Of a stretch of DNA of 64,000 nt, positions 47,996-58,226 are shown in pieces. Within the stretch, counting starts at the first letter, position 1, and each line of letters opens with the position of its first letter. Below the pieces are notes generated by a model. The model was given only the letters and a program-made list of their open reading frames with translations, searched no databases and had not been told where the DNA came from. The position numbers and the translations under genes were made by a program. The stretch spans positions 124,001 to 188,000 of the forward strand of contig NZ_AYMU01000004.1 of NCBI RefSeq assembly GCF_000633395.1, written 5' to 3'. Origin of the DNA: Pseudomonas sp. PH1b. GTDB lineage: Bacteria; Pseudomonadota; Gammaproteobacteria; Pseudomonadales; Pseudomonadaceae.

Positions 47996-49037
47996 ACGAA
48001 CTGCAACTCTTGGGCCCGCGGGCCTATGGCAACGCATTGGGCAGCGCCGTACTCAAGGCCACTGCCGAAGACTTCCAGGTCGATGAGGTGCTCGACATCC
48101 CGCTGAGCGGTGAGGGCGAGCATTTGTGGTTATGGGTGGAAAAGCGCGGCTTGAACACCGAGGAGGCGGCGCGTCGAATCGCCAAGGCCGCGGGAGTGCC
48201 GCTGCGCACGGTCAGTTACGCCGGGCTCAAGGATCGACAGGCGCTGACTCGCCAATGGTTCAGTGTGCAACTCCCTGGCAAGGCCGATCCGGATCTTGGC
48301 GCTGCGGAAAATGACACCCTGAAAATCCTCAAGGCCACCCGCCACAAGCGCAAGTTGCAGCGCGGCGCCCATGCGGCCAATGGCTTTACCCTGCGTTTGA
48401 CAGAGCTCAAGGCGGACCCGGCGGCGCTTGACCAGCGCCTGAAGCTGATTGCCCAGCAGGGAATCCCCAACTATTTCGGTGCCCAGCGTTTCGGCCATAA
48501 CGGCGGCAATCTCGTGGATGCCCGTGATTGGGCGGCGCGGCAAGCACTGCCGGAGCAGCGCAATGTGCGTTCGCGGCTGTTGTCCACGGCCCGCAGCTAC
48601 CTGTTCAACCAAGTGCTGGCGGCGCGAGTGGCCGATGGCAGCTGGCAGCAGGCCCAGGTGGGCGACCTGCTGGCGTTTACCGACAGTCGCAGTTTCTTCA
48701 TGGCCGGGGAGGCCGAATGTTCGGACCCGCGCCTGGCGATCCTCGATCTGCACCCGACCGGCCCGCTGTGGGGCGAAGGCCCCTCTCCAGCGAGTGGTAA
48801 GGCCCACGAGCTCGAGCAGCAGATCGGCCTGCGCGAGGCGGCACTCTGTGATTGGCTGATAAAAGCCGGCATGGGTCACGAACGACGCATCCTGCGGCTG
48901 CCCATTGGCGGTTTGACGTGGCATTATCCCGTGCCTGATATTCTGCAACTGGAATTCGTCCTGCCGGCCGGATGTTTCGCCACCGCCTTGGTGCGTGAAC
49001 TCGTCGATCTGGTGCCGGTGGGGCAGACGGACAGCTC

Positions 49038-49050
<13 letters not shown>
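47992..49050 (+). CDS. truD: tRNA pseudouridine(13) synthase
   Basis: Makes pseudouridine 13 in tRNA-Glu. The 352 residues have catalytic D81 in [15 protein letters not shown] and the TruD insertion domain with [12 protein letters not shown] (about 155-166). It overlaps ispF by four bases and surE by 13 bases, the tight order seen in P. aeruginosa. Confidence 0.97.
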
Positions 49051-50464
<1,414 letters not shown>

Positions 50465-50675
50465 GCATTTATCGAGCCTGGGTGAATTCTGTCTGTTTGG
50501 CTGTGTCTTAGTGGCGTATTGATCGTCAATGAGTGGAGCGCCGATCAGTAGCACCCACTTGCAACGGTCCCTAGCGCTTTGCCAGCGGTAAAGCCTCGGC
50601 GTGCAGTTATACTGGCGTTACTTCATGCCTTTGCCAGGCAATCTATATCGTCAACCACCACAAAGGGAGCGGCGG

Positions 50676-51536
50676 GTGAGTCTCACAGTCATTGCGCAGC
50701 GTATGGGTATATCAAGCTTTCAGCGACTGATGATTGGCCTTGTCTTGAGTTCCTTGTTGGTCGGTTGCTCCAGCACCAAGTCCAGCAGCGTGGGCGTGGT
50801 TGAGCGCAGCCATACTGCAGCGCCGCAACGGCCAACGGTGACCACCGGACAATATGTCGTACGTCGCGGCGATACGCTGTTTTCCATTGCCTTCCGCTAT
50901 GGCTGGGACTACAAGGCGCTGGCGGCTCGCAACAACATTGCCGAGCCTTACACCATTCATCCGGGGCAGACCATCCGCTTTGATGGGCGTACGGGTGCGG
51001 CGCCGACCACGGTAGTGACCAGCACCCAGTCCGGGGCTTCGTCTTCCAGCAAGACCACGGTTATTCGTCGCCCGGCGGGCACTGCAACGGCCCCAGTTGC
51101 AGGTGCTGCAACGACTCCGGTGAGCAAGCCGGCTCCCACTCCGGTCACGCCTGCAGGCCCTGCTCCGACGGGCTGGGGCTGGCCTTCCAGCGGTGTTCTG
51201 ATTGGAAAATTTTCTTCAAACGGTAGTTTGAATAAAGGCATTGATATCGCCGGGGATTTGGGACAGCCTGTTTTAGCTGCGTCTGATGGGACGGTGGTTT
51301 ACGCCGGGAGTGGCTTAAGGGGCTACGGCGAATTAGTCATCATCAAACACAACGAAACCTACGTCAGTGCTTACGGCCACAACCGCAAGCTATTGGTTCG
51401 GGAGGGACAGCAGGTCAAAGTCGGACAGACAATTGCCGAGATGGGATCAACTGGTACAGACCGGGTGAAACTGCACTTTGAGATTCGCCGACAAGGTAAA
51501 CCTGTAGATCCGCTGCAATTCCTGCCACGTCGTTGA
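50676..51536 (+). CDS. nlpD: Lipoprotein NlpD, LytM-type amidase activator
   Basis: Outer-membrane lipoprotein thought to activate the peptidoglycan amidase AmiC at the septum. From GTG 50676 (AAAGGGAG upstream) there are 286 residues. The lipobox LVGC has C31, a LysM domain spans about 58-102, then come a Pro/Thr-rich linker and a C-terminal M23 domain (about 180-282). The peptidase metal site is degenerate (NKGIDI for HxxxD, KLHFEI for HLHFE), as in non-catalytic activators. Codons remain open upstream to 50601 but match no lipoprotein signal. Confidence 0.93.
   Translation: MSLTVIAQRMGISSFQRLMIGLVLSSLLVGCSSTKSSSVGVVERSHTAAPQRPTVTTGQYVVRRGDTLFSIAFRYGWDYKALAARNNIAEPYTIHPGQTIRFDGRTGAAPTTVVTSTQSGASSSSKTTVIRRPAGTATAPVAGAATTPVSKPAPTPVTPAGPAPTGWGWPSSGVLIGKFSSNGSLNKGIDIAGDLGQPVLAASDGTVVYAGSGLRGYGELVIIKHNETYVSAYGHNRKLLVREGQQVKVGQTIAEMGSTGTDRVKLHFEIRRQGKPVDPLQFLPRR
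51215..51232 (+). promoter_or_regulatory. PsrA-type operator inside nlpD upstream of rpoS
   Basis: TTCAAAC-GGTA-GTTTGAA is a perfect inverted repeat and fits the PsrA consensus (G/C)AAAC-N2-4-GTTT(G/C). It lies about 410 bases before the rpoS start. In P. putida and relatives PsrA activates an rpoS promoter from within the upstream nlpD gene, so this is a strong candidate site. Confidence 0.75.
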
Positions 51537-51642
51537 TCCGTTACCAGCCTGTTCCGCTCACGTAGAGGGAACAGGCTCCAGCGTTGCCAGGGATAAAGGC
51601 GCCGCTTGAGCCTGAGGTCGAACTCACCAAAGGACTATAACA

Positions 51643-52650
51643 ATGGCTCTCAGTAAAGAAGTGCCGGAGTTTGACATCGACGATGAGGTTCTCCTTATGG
51701 AGAGCAGCATCGATATGGATTCGATGTCGAATAATGAGGGGGCAACTCCACCTTCCGTTCGCGCCAAATCCAAAAGCTCCGCTTCACTCAAGCAACACAA
51801 GTACATTGATTACACGCGTGCACTTGATGCGACGCAGTTGTATCTCAATGAAATCGGCTTCTCTCCATTGCTCTCTCCCGAAGAGGAAGTGCACTTTGCG
51901 CGTTTATCGCAGAGTGGCGACCCGGCAGGGCGCAAGCGCATGATTGAAAGCAACTTGCGACTGGTGGTGAAAATCGCCCGACGCTATGTCAATCGTGGTT
52001 TGTCGCTGCTGGACCTGATCGAAGAGGGGAACCTCGGGCTGATCCGAGCGGTGGAGAAATTCGACCCTGAACGCGGCTTCCGATTCTCGACCTATGCCAC
52101 CTGGTGGATTCGTCAGACCATCGAGCGCGCGATCATGAATCAGACCCGGACCATCCGGTTGCCGATTCATGTGGTCAAGGAGCTCAACGTCTACTTGCGC
52201 GCAGCTCGTGAGTTGACGCAAAAACTCGATCATGAACCCTCTCCCGAAGAAATCGCCAACCTGCTGGAGAAGCCGGTGGCCGAAGTCAAACGCATGCTCG
52301 GCTTGAACGAGCGGGTTTCTTCGGTTGATGTCTCGCTGGGACCGGATTCCGACAAGACCTTGTTAGACACCCTGACCGACGACCGTCCTACGGATCCCTG
52401 TGAACTGTTGCAGGACGATGACCTCTCGCAAAGCATCGATCAATGGCTTTCCGAGTTGACCGAGAAGCAGCGCGAAGTGGTGGTGCGCCGCTTTGGTCTG
52501 CGCGGGCACGAGAGCAGCACCCTTGAAGATGTTGGCCTGGAGATCGGCTTGACCCGTGAGCGGGTTAGGCAGATTCAGGTTGAGGGGCTCAAGCGACTGC
52601 GGGAGATCCTTGAAAAGAATGGGCTGTCCAGCGAGTCGCTGTTTCAGTAG
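51643..52650 (+). CDS. rpoS: RNA polymerase sigma factor RpoS
   Basis: Stationary-phase/general stress sigma factor. The 335 residues show region 1.2 ([16 protein letters not shown]), region 2 ([21 protein letters not shown], then [29 protein letters not shown]), region 3 and region 4 with the C-terminal HTH ([11 protein letters not shown]). Upstream regulation probably uses the PsrA box within nlpD. It ends at a clear terminator. Confidence 0.99.
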   Translation: MALSKEVPEFDIDDEVLLMESSIDMDSMSNNEGATPPSVRAKSKSSASLKQHKYIDYTRALDATQLYLNEIGFSPLLSPEEEVHFARLSQSGDPAGRKRMIESNLRLVVKIARRYVNRGLSLLDLIEEGNLGLIRAVEKFDPERGFRFSTYATWWIRQTIERAIMNQTRTIRLPIHVVKELNVYLRAARELTQKLDHEPSPEEIANLLEKPVAEVKRMLGLNERVSSVDVSLGPDSDKTLLDTLTDDRPTDPCELLQDDDLSQSIDQWLSELTEKQREVVVRRFGLRGHESSTLEDVGLEIGLTRERVRQIQVEGLKRLREILEKNGLSSESLFQ

Positions 52651-52671
52651 CTATTCTTGTTGATCCATAAG

Positions 52672-52696
52672 AGCCCCGATCCAGTCGGGGCTTTTT
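52672..52696 (+). terminator. rpoS terminator
   Basis: AGCCCCGA (52672-52679) and TCGGGGCT (52685-52692) form an 8-bp stem on a five-base loop, followed by TTTTT. Confidence 0.92.
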
Positions 52697-52763
52697 ATTG
52701 CCCGCTGGTTTTGTTTCAAAGTTCTCTAGTTCTGATAGGGGCTGGGATTATTCTTAACTGACG

Positions 52764-52781
52764 TGTAAGCCAAAGATTACT
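52764..52781 (+). promoter_or_regulatory. GacA upstream activating sequence of rsmZ
   Basis: TGTAAG-N6-ATTACT at 52764-52781 matches the GacA box TGTAAG-N6-CTTACA in 10 of 12 positions. It lies about 170-190 bases before the predicted rsmZ start, the far-upstream location known for fluorescent Pseudomonas rsmZ. Confidence 0.82.
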
Positions 52782-52916
52782 TTTCTGTAGGTGTTCGTTT
52801 CGCGACTGCTTCTTACTTGTCTAGTTTGGCCTAGGACATTTTTTATATTATTGATTTATAAGGATTTATTAATTCTGTAATGCTGAGTTCGACAAAGTTT
52901 CCTACGAATAGTGCGA

Positions 52917-52944
52917 TTGCTCTTACCAGGGAACTCTTTAATAT
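52917..52944 (+). promoter_or_regulatory. rsmZ core promoter
   Basis: TTGCTC (52917-52922), 16 bases and TAATAT (52939-52944), placing initiation near 52953, where the RsmZ sequence begins. Confidence 0.7.
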
Positions 52945-52952
52945 CAGCCCTG

Positions 52953-53079
52953 TGTCGACGGATAGACCAGCCATCAAGGATGATGGTCAGGACATCGCAG
53001 GAAGCGATTCATCAGGACGATGAAAAGGAATAAAGGGACTAGGGAAAAATGTGGGCGGGTCATACCGCCCCTTTTTTTT
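52953..53079 (+). ncRNA. rsmZ: Small regulatory RNA RsmZ
   Basis: About 127 bases starting TGTCGACGGATAG, matching the RsmZ that I remember from P. protegens in start, length and position between rpoS and fdxA. Eight GGA motifs are present (52960, 52978, 52990, 53000, 53015, 53027, 53036, 53043). Several sit in predicted hairpin loops that sequester RsmA/RsmE (CsrA) proteins. It ends at GGGCGGG...CCGCCC followed by eight T. It is activated by GacS/GacA and relieves repression of secondary metabolite and exoenzyme mRNAs. Confidence 0.95.
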
Positions 53080-53125
53080 GCCTGTCGAAAACCCCGCCAG
53101 CCGTAACCCGGAACCCAGAAATGCA

Positions 53126-53148
53126 AAAAGGCCCGCAAGGGGCCTTTT
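53126..53148 (-). terminator. fdxA terminator
   Basis: AAAAGGCCC (53126-53134) pairs with GGGCCTTTT (53140-53148). On the minus strand the hairpin ends in a T-run, 17 bases beyond the fdxA stop. Confidence 0.85.
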
Positions 53149-53164
53149 CTTGAACTCGGGGCAA

Positions 53165-53488
53165 TCAGCGCTCGAGGTCTTTGATCTTGCCTTTGACGCC
53201 ATCCCACTCTTCGGCATCCGGCAACGAATCTTTCTTTTCAGTGATGTTCGGCCATATCTCTGCCAGCTCGACGTTCAACTGAATGAATTCTTGCATCTCT
53301 TCCGGGACTTCATCCTCGGAGAAAATGGCTACAGCAGGGCATTCAGGCTCGCACAGCGCGCAGTCAATGCACTCATCCGGGTGAATCACCAGGAAGTTCG
53401 GGCCTTCGTAAAAGCAGTCCACCGGACAGACTTCTACGCAGTCGGTGTACTTGCACTTGATGCAGTTGTCGGTGACGACGAAGGTCAT
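53165..53488 (-). CDS. fdxA: Seven-iron ferredoxin FdxA
   Basis: Small cytosolic electron carrier with one [3Fe-4S] and one [4Fe-4S] cluster. The 107 residues carry cysteines C9, C17, C21, C40, C43, C46 and C50 in the pattern of Azotobacter-type ferredoxin I, with an acidic C-terminal extension. It is convergent with rsmZ and downstream of mutS on the same strand. Confidence 0.96.
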   Translation of the reverse strand: MTFVVTDNCIKCKYTDCVEVCPVDCFYEGPNFLVIHPDECIDCALCEPECPAVAIFSEDEVPEEMQEFIQLNVELAEIWPNITEKKDSLPDAEEWDGVKGKIKDLER

Positions 53489-53630
53489 TTCTAATTCTCT
53501 CCTCAGGCGGCGGCAGCGGAGCCCCTACATGACGGGGTCGCCAGGTTTGGGAGCGATAGTCTGCGGACCAGGCTAATAGTCCGCAGCATCCCAAACCGCG
53601 CGAGATTCTAACAGCTTGAAGGCGTTCGCG

Positions 53631-56210
53631 TTAGATGCGCGTCTTCAATGTATAGAGCATTTCCAGTGCACGGCGTGGCGTCATGTCATCCAGATCCAGC
53701 TTGGCCAGGTCGTCCAGTACCGGGTGCGGCAGGCTGGCGAACATGTCACTTTGCTGTGGCGCCGCGGTCTTGCCCGGTGCTGGTCGCGGTGTTTCATGGG
53801 GCAGGCTGGTGGTTTCCAGGCGGCTCAGATGCTCACGGGCGCGGACGATGACTGCGCTGGGAACCCCGGCCAGCTGGGCTACGGCCAGACCGTAGCTCTG
53901 GCTGGCAGGACCTGGCAGTACATGGTGGAGGAAGACGATACGCTCATTGTGCTCGGTGGCATTGAGATGCACGTTGGCTACCAGCGGTTCGCTTTCCGGC
54001 AGTACGGTCAGTTCGAAGTAGTGGGTGGCGAACAGGGTGTAGGCACGCAAGTGGGCGAGACGTTCTGCCGCAGCCCAGGCCAGGGAAAGACCGTCAAAAG
54101 TACTGGTGCCGCGCCCCACTTCGTCCATCAGCACCAGGCTGCGCTCGGTGGCGTTGTGCAGGATGTTCGCGGTTTCGCTCATTTCCACCATGAAGGTCGA
54201 GCGTCCACCGGCCAGGTCGTCGCTGGAGCCGATCCGGGTGAAGATCCGGTCCACCAGCGACAGTTCGCAGCTTGCCGCAGGGACGAAGCTGCCGATATGG
54301 GCCAGCAGCACGATCAGCGCGGTTTGCCGCATGTAGGTGGACTTACCGCCCATGTTCGGCCCGGTGATTACCAGCATCCGGGTGTTGTCGTCCAGGTTCA
54401 GGTCGTTGGCCACGAACGGCGTGGTCAATACCTGCTCCACGACCGGGTGACGGCCCTGGGTGATGCGCATGCAAGGCTCGCTGACAAAGCGCGGGCAGTT
54501 CAGGTCCAGGTTCAGTGCGCGCTCGGCCAGGTTGCTCAGGACGTCCAGCTCGGCCAGAGCGCCGGCCGTATCCTGCAGTGGCGGCAAGTGGCTGATCAGG
54601 GTTTCCAGCAGTGCGTCGTAGAGCATTTTTTCGCGAGCCAGAGCGCGGCTCTTGGCTGACAGCGCCTTGTCTTCAAACTCCTTGAGTTCTGGAGTGATGA
54701 AGCGCTCCGCGCCCTTGAGGGTCTGACGGCGAATGTAGTCTGCCGGCGCCTGTTCGGCCTGTTTGCTGGGCAGCTCGATGAAGTAGCCGTGAATGCGGTT
54801 GTAGCCGACCTTGAGGTTGGCCAGGCCGGTACGGGCTTTCTCGCGGGCTTCGAGGTCGATCAGGAACTGCCCGGCGTTCTCGCTCAAGGATTGCAGTTCG
54901 TCGAGCTCGGCATCGTAGCCGGTCTTGAGCACGCCGCCATCACGGATCACGGCTGGCGGGTTGTCGATGATTGCCTTGGCCAGCAGTGCTGCCAACTCCG
55001 GGTAGGTGCTGGTGGTGACCGCCAGTTGCTTGAGGTGGTCCGCCTCCAGTTCAGTCATCGCCTCTTGCAGCTCCGGCAGTGCGGCCAGGGCATCGCGCAG
55101 CCGGGCCAGGTCGCGCGGACGGGCGTTGCGCAAGCCGATTCGCGCGAGGATCCGCTCGATATCGCCGATTTCCTTCAACTGCGGTTGCAGCCGTTCGAAG
55201 CGGTAACCGTCCAGCAGGCAGGTAATGGAGGACTGACGCGCCTGCAGGACCTTGAGGTCGCGCAGCGGGCGGTTCAGCCAGCGAGTCAGTAGGCGGCTGC
55301 CCATGGCGGTCTGGCAGCGATCGACCACCGATTGCAGGGTATTGTCGCGCCCGCCCGCCAGGTTGGTGTCCAGTTCCAGGTTGCGCCGGCTGGCGCCGTC
55401 CAGCACCACGGTATCGTCCAGACGCTCATGGCGCAGGCTGCGCAGGTGGGGCAGGGCGGTGCGCTGGGTTTCCTTGGCATAGCCCAGCAGGCAACCAGCG
55501 GCGCCGATAGCCAGGGTCAGGCTCTCGCAGCCAAAGCCCTTGAGGTCCTGGGTAGAGAATTGCTGGCACAGGCTTTTGTGCGCGGAATCGCGTTCGAAAT
55601 CCCATGGGGCACGACGCCGCACGCCGCGGCGTTTTTCCGCCGGCAGGCCCTGTGGCCAGTCATCGGGGATCAACAGCTCAACCGGGTTGATCCGTTCCAG
55701 TTCGGCCAGCAGGTTCTCCCAGCCCTTGATTTCCAGGACGCTGAAGTTGCCGCTGGTGATATCCAGCACCGCCAGGCCGAACAGGCGCTCATCGCCCAGC
55801 ACCGCGGCAATCAGGTTGTCGCGACGCTCATCCAGCAGCGCCTCGTCACTCACCGTGCCCGGGGTGATGATGCGCACCACTTGGCGCTCCACCGGGCCCT
55901 TGCTGGTCGCCGGGTCGCCCACCTGCTCGCAGATCACCACCGACTCGCCGAGCTTCACCAGCTTGGCCAGGTAGCCCTCGGCGGCGTGGTAGGGAATGCC
56001 GCACATGGGAATTGCCTGGCCTGCCGACTGTCCGCGCGCCGTCAGGGTGATGTCCAGCAACTTGGCGGCCTTCTTCGCGTCCTCATAGAAGATCTCGTAG
56101 AAGTCGCCCATGCGGTAGAACATCAACTGATCAGGGTGCTGGTTCTTGAGGCGCCAGTACTGCTGCATCATCGGCGTGTGGGAGGACAGATCGGAGGTAT
56201 TTTTACTCAT
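53631..56210 (-). CDS. mutS: DNA mismatch repair protein MutS
   Basis: Recognises mismatches and small loops and recruits MutL. The 859 residues carry the mismatch-reading Phe-x-Glu (F37, E39 in GDFYEIF), connector and lever domains, and the ATPase domain with Walker [10 protein letters not shown] (about 613-622). fdxA-mutS next to a tailocin cluster is the expected fluorescens-group arrangement. Confidence 0.98.
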   Translation of the reverse strand: MSKNTSDLSSHTPMMQQYWRLKNQHPDQLMFYRMGDFYEIFYEDAKKAAKLLDITLTARGQSAGQAIPMCGIPYHAAEGYLAKLVKLGESVVICEQVGDPATSKGPVERQVVRIITPGTVSDEALLDERRDNLIAAVLGDERLFGLAVLDITSGNFSVLEIKGWENLLAELERINPVELLIPDDWPQGLPAEKRRGVRRRAPWDFERDSAHKSLCQQFSTQDLKGFGCESLTLAIGAAGCLLGYAKETQRTALPHLRSLRHERLDDTVVLDGASRRNLELDTNLAGGRDNTLQSVVDRCQTAMGSRLLTRWLNRPLRDLKVLQARQSSITCLLDGYRFERLQPQLKEIGDIERILARIGLRNARPRDLARLRDALAALPELQEAMTELEADHLKQLAVTTSTYPELAALLAKAIIDNPPAVIRDGGVLKTGYDAELDELQSLSENAGQFLIDLEAREKARTGLANLKVGYNRIHGYFIELPSKQAEQAPADYIRRQTLKGAERFITPELKEFEDKALSAKSRALAREKMLYDALLETLISHLPPLQDTAGALAELDVLSNLAERALNLDLNCPRFVSEPCMRITQGRHPVVEQVLTTPFVANDLNLDDNTRMLVITGPNMGGKSTYMRQTALIVLLAHIGSFVPAASCELSLVDRIFTRIGSSDDLAGGRSTFMVEMSETANILHNATERSLVLMDEVGRGTSTFDGLSLAWAAAERLAHLRAYTLFATHYFELTVLPESEPLVANVHLNATEHNERIVFLHHVLPGPASQSYGLAVAQLAGVPSAVIVRAREHLSRLETTSLPHETPRPAPGKTAAPQQSDMFASLPHPVLDDLAKLDLDDMTPRRALEMLYTLKTRI

Positions 56211-56339
56211 TGGTATTCAGGCGGATTCGTTGAATGGGTGACACAAAGGAGCACTGGGCTCGGCTTTTTGCAGATGGCGGCAAGGTTACCATGGGCGCCC
56301 TGGCCTCGCAGGCACCAAGGCGCTACTGCGTTTGTCCGG

Positions 56340-56372
56340 CAAATGCATTACAAACATGCAAAACAGCATTTG
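56340..56372. promoter_or_regulatory. Candidate PrtR autoregulatory operator
   Basis: Inverted repeat CAAATGC (56340-56346) and GCATTTG (56366-56372), with ATGCAT at 56343-56348 and ATGCA at 56356-56360 between them. It lies 25 bases before the repressor start and shares the TGCAT core with the motif array at the late promoter, as expected for a self-repressing regulator. Confidence 0.6.
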
Positions 56373-56396
56373 TCATTGAGAAAAAGATCAAGCACT

Positions 56397-57140
56397 ATGC
56401 GTTCTATGCAAATACGCAACGTTTCTACCGTCTTAAGAGAGCTGCTGGATCGCGACGGAATCTCCCCCACGGAGCTTCACCGTCGCACCGGCGTGCCTCA
56501 ATCCACCCTCTCGCGGATTCTCAGCGGGAAGATCGTCGATCCCTCGGATAAACACATCTCGCGGATCGCCGACTATTTCCAGGTGAGCACCGATCAACTG
56601 CGTGGGCGCGTGGATATCGCGTCTGCCCGGCCAGCTACCCGTGACGAGATTCATTCGGAACTCAAGGACATAAGCCTGTGGGACGACGACACCCCTGTCG
56701 ATGACGACGAGGTGTCGGTTCCCTTTCTGCGTGAGGTTGAATTGGCTGCTGGATCAGGAAGATTCGTCATCGAGGAAAGCGAACGCGCCAGCCTGCGCTT
56801 CGGCAAGCGCAGCCTGCGGCACAACGGCGTGCAGTTCGACCAGGCCAAGTGCGTCACGGTGCGCGGCAACAGCATGTTGCCGGTACTGCGGGACGGCGCC
56901 ACGGTCGGAGTCAATGCTGGCAAGTGCGCCATTGGCGATATCGTCGATGGTGACCTTTACGCGATCAACCACAACGGCCAGTTGCGGGTGAAGCAGCTGT
57001 ATCGCCTGCCCACGGGGATTCGCCTGCGCAGCTTCAACCGCGATGAGCATCCGGATGAGGACTACAGCTTCCAGGAGATCCAGGAGGAGCAGATCAGCAT
57101 CCTCGGTCACGTCTTCTGGTGGGGCATGTACGCCCGCTAA
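56397..57140 (+). CDS. prtR: PrtR-like S24-family repressor of the tailocin cluster
   Basis: CI/LexA-type repressor of 247 residues. An N-terminal HTH (about 10-60; ISPTELHRRTGVPQSTLSRI) is followed by a C-terminal S24 autoprotease domain with cleavage site candidate A118-G119, nucleophile S159 (RGNSM) and base K199 (RVKQLY). RecA-stimulated self-cleavage after DNA damage would derepress the tailocin genes. It is divergent from mutS, and a strong terminator follows. The name rests on similarity and locus to pyocin PrtR. An ATG at 56406 is an alternative start. Confidence 0.88.
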   Translation: MRSMQIRNVSTVLRELLDRDGISPTELHRRTGVPQSTLSRILSGKIVDPSDKHISRIADYFQVSTDQLRGRVDIASARPATRDEIHSELKDISLWDDDTPVDDDEVSVPFLREVELAAGSGRFVIEESERASLRFGKRSLRHNGVQFDQAKCVTVRGNSMLPVLRDGATVGVNAGKCAIGDIVDGDLYAINHNGQLRVKQLYRLPTGIRLRSFNRDEHPDEDYSFQEIQEEQISILGHVFWWGMYAR

Positions 57141-57157
57141 CCCATTACCGTCAGATA

Positions 57158-57185
57158 AAGCCCGCTCTTGAGCGGGCTTTTTTTT
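57158..57185 (+). terminator. prtR terminator
   Basis: AAGCCCGCTC and GAGCGGGCTT form a 10-bp stem on a two-base loop, followed by a run of T to 57185. Confidence 0.92.
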
Positions 57186-57226
57186 CGCCTGCGAAATGTC
57201 CCGCGCCCTTTGCTTATGCGCCTTCC

Positions 57227-57299
57227 ATGCATTTCAGCAAATTCTCTGCATAAATAAATGCATCATTGCATTGACTGCATATGCATGAATGCATAATAT
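57227..57299 (+). promoter_or_regulatory. Tailocin late promoter inside a TGCAT operator array
   Basis: TTGACT (57271-57276), 17 bases and TAATAT (57294-57299) is near consensus. Seven TGCAT/ATGCAT motifs occur at 57227, 57247, 57258, 57267, 57276, 57281 and 57289, covering -35, spacer and -10. The same core occurs before prtR. Most likely these are repressor operators keeping the cluster silent. Confidence 0.75.
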
Positions 57300-57305
57300 G
57301 AGCCC

Positions 57306-57547
57306 CAAGCCGCACGAAAGCGGCTGCAAAGACGCTCTTTAGTGACAAAGCAAAGGCAGCGATGAACCGGCCTCGACGGTTCAGAGGGTTGGCAACTGAC
57401 CCGGGTGTGCAGCGTAAAGCACCAGAAGCAGTTATCCGGCGGACAGGGTCGCGGTCGGAGGAACAATCTAAATGGATCCGTACCGCGCCAGTAGCGCCGA
57501 AAGATCAAGGTTTGCATTACTGAAAAGCCCGGGCGACCGGGCTTTTT
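57306..57547 (+). ncRNA. Structured leader RNA ending in an intrinsic terminator
   Basis: Predicted transcript from the late promoter. Visible stems are AGCCGC/GCGGCT (57308-57325) at the very 5' end, TGAACCG/CGGTTCA (57363-57383), GGGT/ACCC (57386-57402) and GTGC/GCAC (57407-57422). It ends with AAAGCCCGG, GCGA loop, CCGGGCTTT and a T-run (57524-57547). The terminator precedes the holin gene, so it would either free a small RNA or act as an attenuator. Both readings are inference. Confidence 0.55.
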
Positions 57548-57657
57548 GGAATGCCTGCCTAATGTGGGCCACTGACAGACAGGGACCCTTTGAAACCGCT
57601 TTTTCAGCTTTCCATAACGGGCCACTTTGCTGGCCCCAATCCGCACGGGAGACGTGA
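57472..57657 (+). CDS. Possible leader peptide / small ORF before the holin
   Basis: A 61-codon frame starting MDPYRASSAERSRF, with a strong GGAGG (57457-57461) ten bases before its ATG. It runs straight through the leader terminator at 57524-57547, and its TGA is directly followed by the holin ATG. No known domain. It may be a translated attenuator peptide, or a chance frame across a regulatory RNA. Confidence 0.35.
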   Translation: MDPYRASSAERSRFALLKSPGDRAFWNACLMWATDRQGPFETAFSAFHNGPLCWPQSARET

Positions 57658-58008
57658 ATGACAAACGAGCAACAAGCGTTGCTGGACATGCCTATCTGGC
57701 TGGTCATCGTCCTGGCGTTGGTCGGTGGCGTCTCCGGCGAAATGTGGCGCGCCGACAAGGAGGGCGCCCGCGGCTGGTCGCTGGTACGACGCCTGGCACT
57801 GCGCTCCGGCGCCTGTGTGGTCTGCGGGGTTTCGGCAATCATGCTGCTGTACGGCGCCGGCCTGTCGATCTGGACCGCCTGCGCCTTCGGCTGCCTGACG
57901 GCGATGGCGGGTGCTGATGTCGCCATTGGCCTCTACGAGCGCTGGGCCGCCAGGCGCATTGGCGTGTGTGAAACCCCGGACCGTGATTCTCACTCGGATC
58001 GGTCTTGA
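57658..58008 (+). CDS. Tailocin holin
   Basis: A 116-residue membrane protein resembling holins in the same position of P. aeruginosa R/F pyocin clusters. Hydrophobic segments lie at about 12-27 (WLVIVLALVGGVSGEM), 48-68 and 70-90, with a charged C-terminal tail. It would make the membrane holes that let an endolysin reach peptidoglycan and release particles. GGGAGA precedes the ATG. No endolysin is seen yet in this window. Confidence 0.8.
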   Translation: MTNEQQALLDMPIWLVIVLALVGGVSGEMWRADKEGARGWSLVRRLALRSGACVVCGVSAIMLLYGAGLSIWTACAFGCLTAMAGADVAIGLYERWAARRIGVCETPDRDSHSDRS

Positions 58009-58226
58009 TCCTATCAACGATGGAGCAAATCTGCAGGACTTCAGGAGAACACCCCGCACGGCTTCCGACACGTTGCCGAGCGTCGGGTTCTTCTCCTGGG
58101 TTGATCGACAGTGACGCCGCTTCCTGCGCCGCGCTCTTGCGCGAGCTGGCGGAAATTGGCGTCGCAGGGTTTACCGGCTCGTGCCCGAAGGTGGTGGCGC
58201 GGTCGACTTGATTGCGGGAATGGATA
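58009..58226 (+). other. 218-base stretch without a convincing gene
   Basis: Between the holin and the next tail gene only one sense frame is open, from ATG 58020 to 58211 (63 codons; MEQICRTSGEHPARLP, later AEIGVAGFTGSCPKVVARST). It lacks a good ribosome site, and I recognise no domain. It may be a small unknown gene, a remnant, or an untranslated spacer. Confidence 0.4.

Noticed and set aside
56211..56396. A prophage attachment site between mutS and prtR
   Set aside because: No direct repeat or tRNA end is visible, and no integrase is near. The locus looks like a fixed domesticated cluster.
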